Source: UBA7359 sp041689615
GTDB lineage: Bacteria > Pseudomonadota > Gammaproteobacteria > Eutrophobiales > Eutrophobiaceae
Reading direction: 5' to 3'
NCBI GenBank assembly: GCA_041689615.1
Contig: JBDNFW010000033.1
Span: 248,001 to 312,000, forward strand
DNA: 64,000 bases
The notes below the pieces were generated by a model. That model made no database searches. It was not told the origin of the DNA and saw nothing but the letters and a program-made list of their open reading frames with translations. The position numbers were made by a program, and so were the translations under genes. Numbering within the stretch: the stretch's first letter is position 1; the number at the start of each line of letters is the position of its first letter. Shown in pieces: positions 63,025 through 64,000 of this stretch.

Positions 63025-63324
63025 TTATGCTGCATGAGGAACAACTTCTTTATCCAACCGTTTACTTAAATCCACTTCAGCTTTCTGTAAATCAAAACGA
63101 GATTGCAGATTCAACCAAAATTGCGCTTCCATTTTAAAGTATCGGCCTAATCGAAGTGCCGTATCTGCTGTAATAGAACGCTTTCCCTGGGTAATTTCAC
63201 TAATACGGCGTTGAGGTACACTTATGTTTTTCGCTAAACGGTATTGAGATATTTCCATAGGCTGTAAAAATTCTTCAAGCAGAATTTCGCCGGGATGAAT
63301 AGGTTGAAAGTCTCTTTTAGTCAT
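63025..63324 (-). CDS. higA: HigA-family antitoxin
   Basis: This 99-residue Xre-type protein has the HigA opening IHPGEILLEEFLQPM and a helix-turn-helix at about 27-52 (ISQYRLAKNISVPQRRISEI, TQGKRSITADTALRLGRYF). It neutralises HigB and represses the operon. It is 9 bases downstream of higB (toxin first, as usual for hig). Confidence 0.92.
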   Translation of the reverse strand: MTKRDFQPIHPGEILLEEFLQPMEISQYRLAKNISVPQRRISEITQGKRSITADTALRLGRYFKMEAQFWLNLQSRFDLQKAEVDLSKRLDKEVVPHAA

Positions 63325-63333
63325 TTTACACCT

Positions 63334-63615
63334 CTAATGATAATCAATTATTTCCAAATCGTAAGCATCACCATTCTTCCATGTAAAGCATAGACGCCAT
63401 TGGTCATTAATACGAATGCTATGTTGCCCGGATCGCTTACCTTTAAGTTTCTCAAGTCGGTTAGCCGGTGGTATTTTCAATGATTTCAATTGGCTAGCTG
63501 CATGCAACATTTCAAGTTTTCTTGCTGCAATTCGTTGTAGATTATTCGGCAGTCTTCTAAAAAATAAACCATTGAATATGCGCTCAGTTTCTCGACATTT
63601 GAATGACTTAATCAC
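63334..63615 (-). CDS. higB: HigB-family RelE/ParE-fold mRNA interferase toxin
   Basis: This 93-residue toxin has IKSFKCRETERIFNG, LHAASQLKSLKIPPANRLEKL and IRINDQWRLCFTWKNGDAYDLEIIDYH, the usual HigB pattern with basic active-site residues. It cleaves mRNA at the ribosome. Promoter and operator lie just upstream at 63619-63647. Confidence 0.92.
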   Translation of the reverse strand: MIKSFKCRETERIFNGLFFRRLPNNLQRIAARKLEMLHAASQLKSLKIPPANRLEKLKGKRSGQHSIRINDQWRLCFTWKNGDAYDLEIIDYH

Positions 63616-63618
63616 TCT

Positions 63619-63650
63619 ATAATACTAACGTTTCTCGTTAGTATTATCAA
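63619..63650 (-). promoter_or_regulatory. higBA promoter with 12-bp palindromic operator
   Basis: ATAATACTAACG (63619-63630), five bases and CGTTAGTATTAT (63636-63647) form a perfect 12-bp inverted repeat, the likely HigA site. On the - strand TTGATA (63650-63645) is a -35 candidate and TAGTAT at 17-base spacing is a weak -10, both overlapped by the operator. Confidence 0.65.
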
Positions 63651-63689
63651 GTGATAGTACTATGAATAAAAATGAAGTAGAAAGAAATA

Positions 63690-64000
63690 TTAACCAGCTA
63701 ATGCCGACAAACACAAAGCCATCAACGCATTAGGCGCCAAGCCCAATAACAAGATCAACAATCCATTAACACTTAATACCATTCGCATTTGCTTAGATGC
63801 TTTAATCGCTGTCATCGAATCTGCTTTATCAAAATACATCAGCTTAACTATACGCAAGTAGTAGTAAGCCCCGATAATAGAAAAGACTACGGCAACGGCA
63901 GCTAGGGTTACAAAACCCGATGCCACCAGTTCTTTTAAGACAAACCATTTTGACCAGAAGCCAAGAAACGGTGGAACACCTGCCATTGAAAACATTAGAC
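63690..64000 (-). CDS. nuoN: NADH-quinone oxidoreductase subunit N, C-terminal part (runs off window)
   Basis: The last 100 or so codons of nuoN are present; the gene continues beyond the right edge. The fragment shows FSMAGVPPFLGFWSKWFVLK, the conserved helix with its functional Lys, YYYLRIVKLMYFD, and a final helix SVNGLLILLLGLAPNALMAL. It belongs to the proton-pumping membrane arm of complex I. The 3' end is duplicated at 62843-62904. Confidence 0.92.
   Translation of the reverse strand, partial: LMFSMAGVPPFLGFWSKWFVLKELVASGFVTLAAVAVVFSIIGAYYYLRIVKLMYFDKADSMTAIKASKQMRMVLSVNGLLILLLGLAPNALMALCLSALAG

Overview
The window is visibly AT-rich and densely coded. Gene content points to a gammaproteobacterium, probably marine or otherwise Na+-exposed: hopanoid genes with a single squalene synthase, as known from Methylococcus-type bacteria, NhaD and Mrp-type cation/proton antiporter genes, a FliA-type chemotaxis operon, Sco/PCu(A)C copper delivery and a nuo operon end. 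The exact taxon cannot be fixed from the sequence. I saw no tRNA, rRNA, CRISPR array or intact insertion sequence.

Region 1 (1-8.5 kb, mostly + strand) holds hopanoid side-chain genes: hpnI-hpnJ-hpnK with a CDP-alcohol phosphatidyltransferase, then a MarR/OhrR-like repressor divergent from a cytochrome P460, a methyltransferase, and an HpnO-type aminotransferase with a cyclic-nucleotide-binding protein. Region 2 (8.5-29.3 kb, - strand) is one apparent operon of about 21 kb: pfaD, pfaA (KS-AT-4xACP-KR-DH), a pfaC fused to a PfaB-like acyltransferase (KS-CLF-AT-DH-DH), oleA, oleB, oleC, oleD and a phosphopantetheinyl transferase. It looks like a self-contained route in which a PUFA-synthase-like megasynthase feeds OleABCD head-to-head condensation to give long-chain, probably polyunsaturated, olefins. 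Region 3 (29.6-37.9 kb, + strand) is the hopanoid core: squalene synthase, squalene-hopene cyclase, hpnG, a phytanoyl-CoA dioxygenase-like protein, the hpnN exporter and hpnA. The pfa-ole operon is therefore flanked on both sides by hopanoid genes, giving a membrane-lipid island of about 37 kb.

Region 4 (38.1-45.1 kb, - strand) encodes a partial Mrp-like module (one MrpC/NuoK-type and three MrpD/NuoN-type subunits plus a small membrane protein), followed upstream by nhaD. Region 5 (45.2-59.4 kb, - strand) is signalling: a SpoIIE-type phosphatase/kinase with a degenerate receiver, its STAS partner and a membrane MCP in one unit; and cheY-cheA-cheW-globin-(globin-PAS4-MCP)-parA-STAS-cheR-cheD-cheB in another. 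Both units have FliA (sigma-28)-like promoters. Region 6 (59.8-64 kb) has a Sco protein and PCu(A)C, psd, a rearranged spacer containing toxin-antitoxin genes and duplicated ends of psd and nuoN, and the 3' part of nuoN.

The least explained structure is a dispersed intergenic element present three times (27.4, 43.0 and 60.5 kb). Its core is related between copies. Its outermost arms are perfectly or almost perfectly complementary within each copy but differ between copies, and one arm always covers the ribosome-binding region of the next gene.
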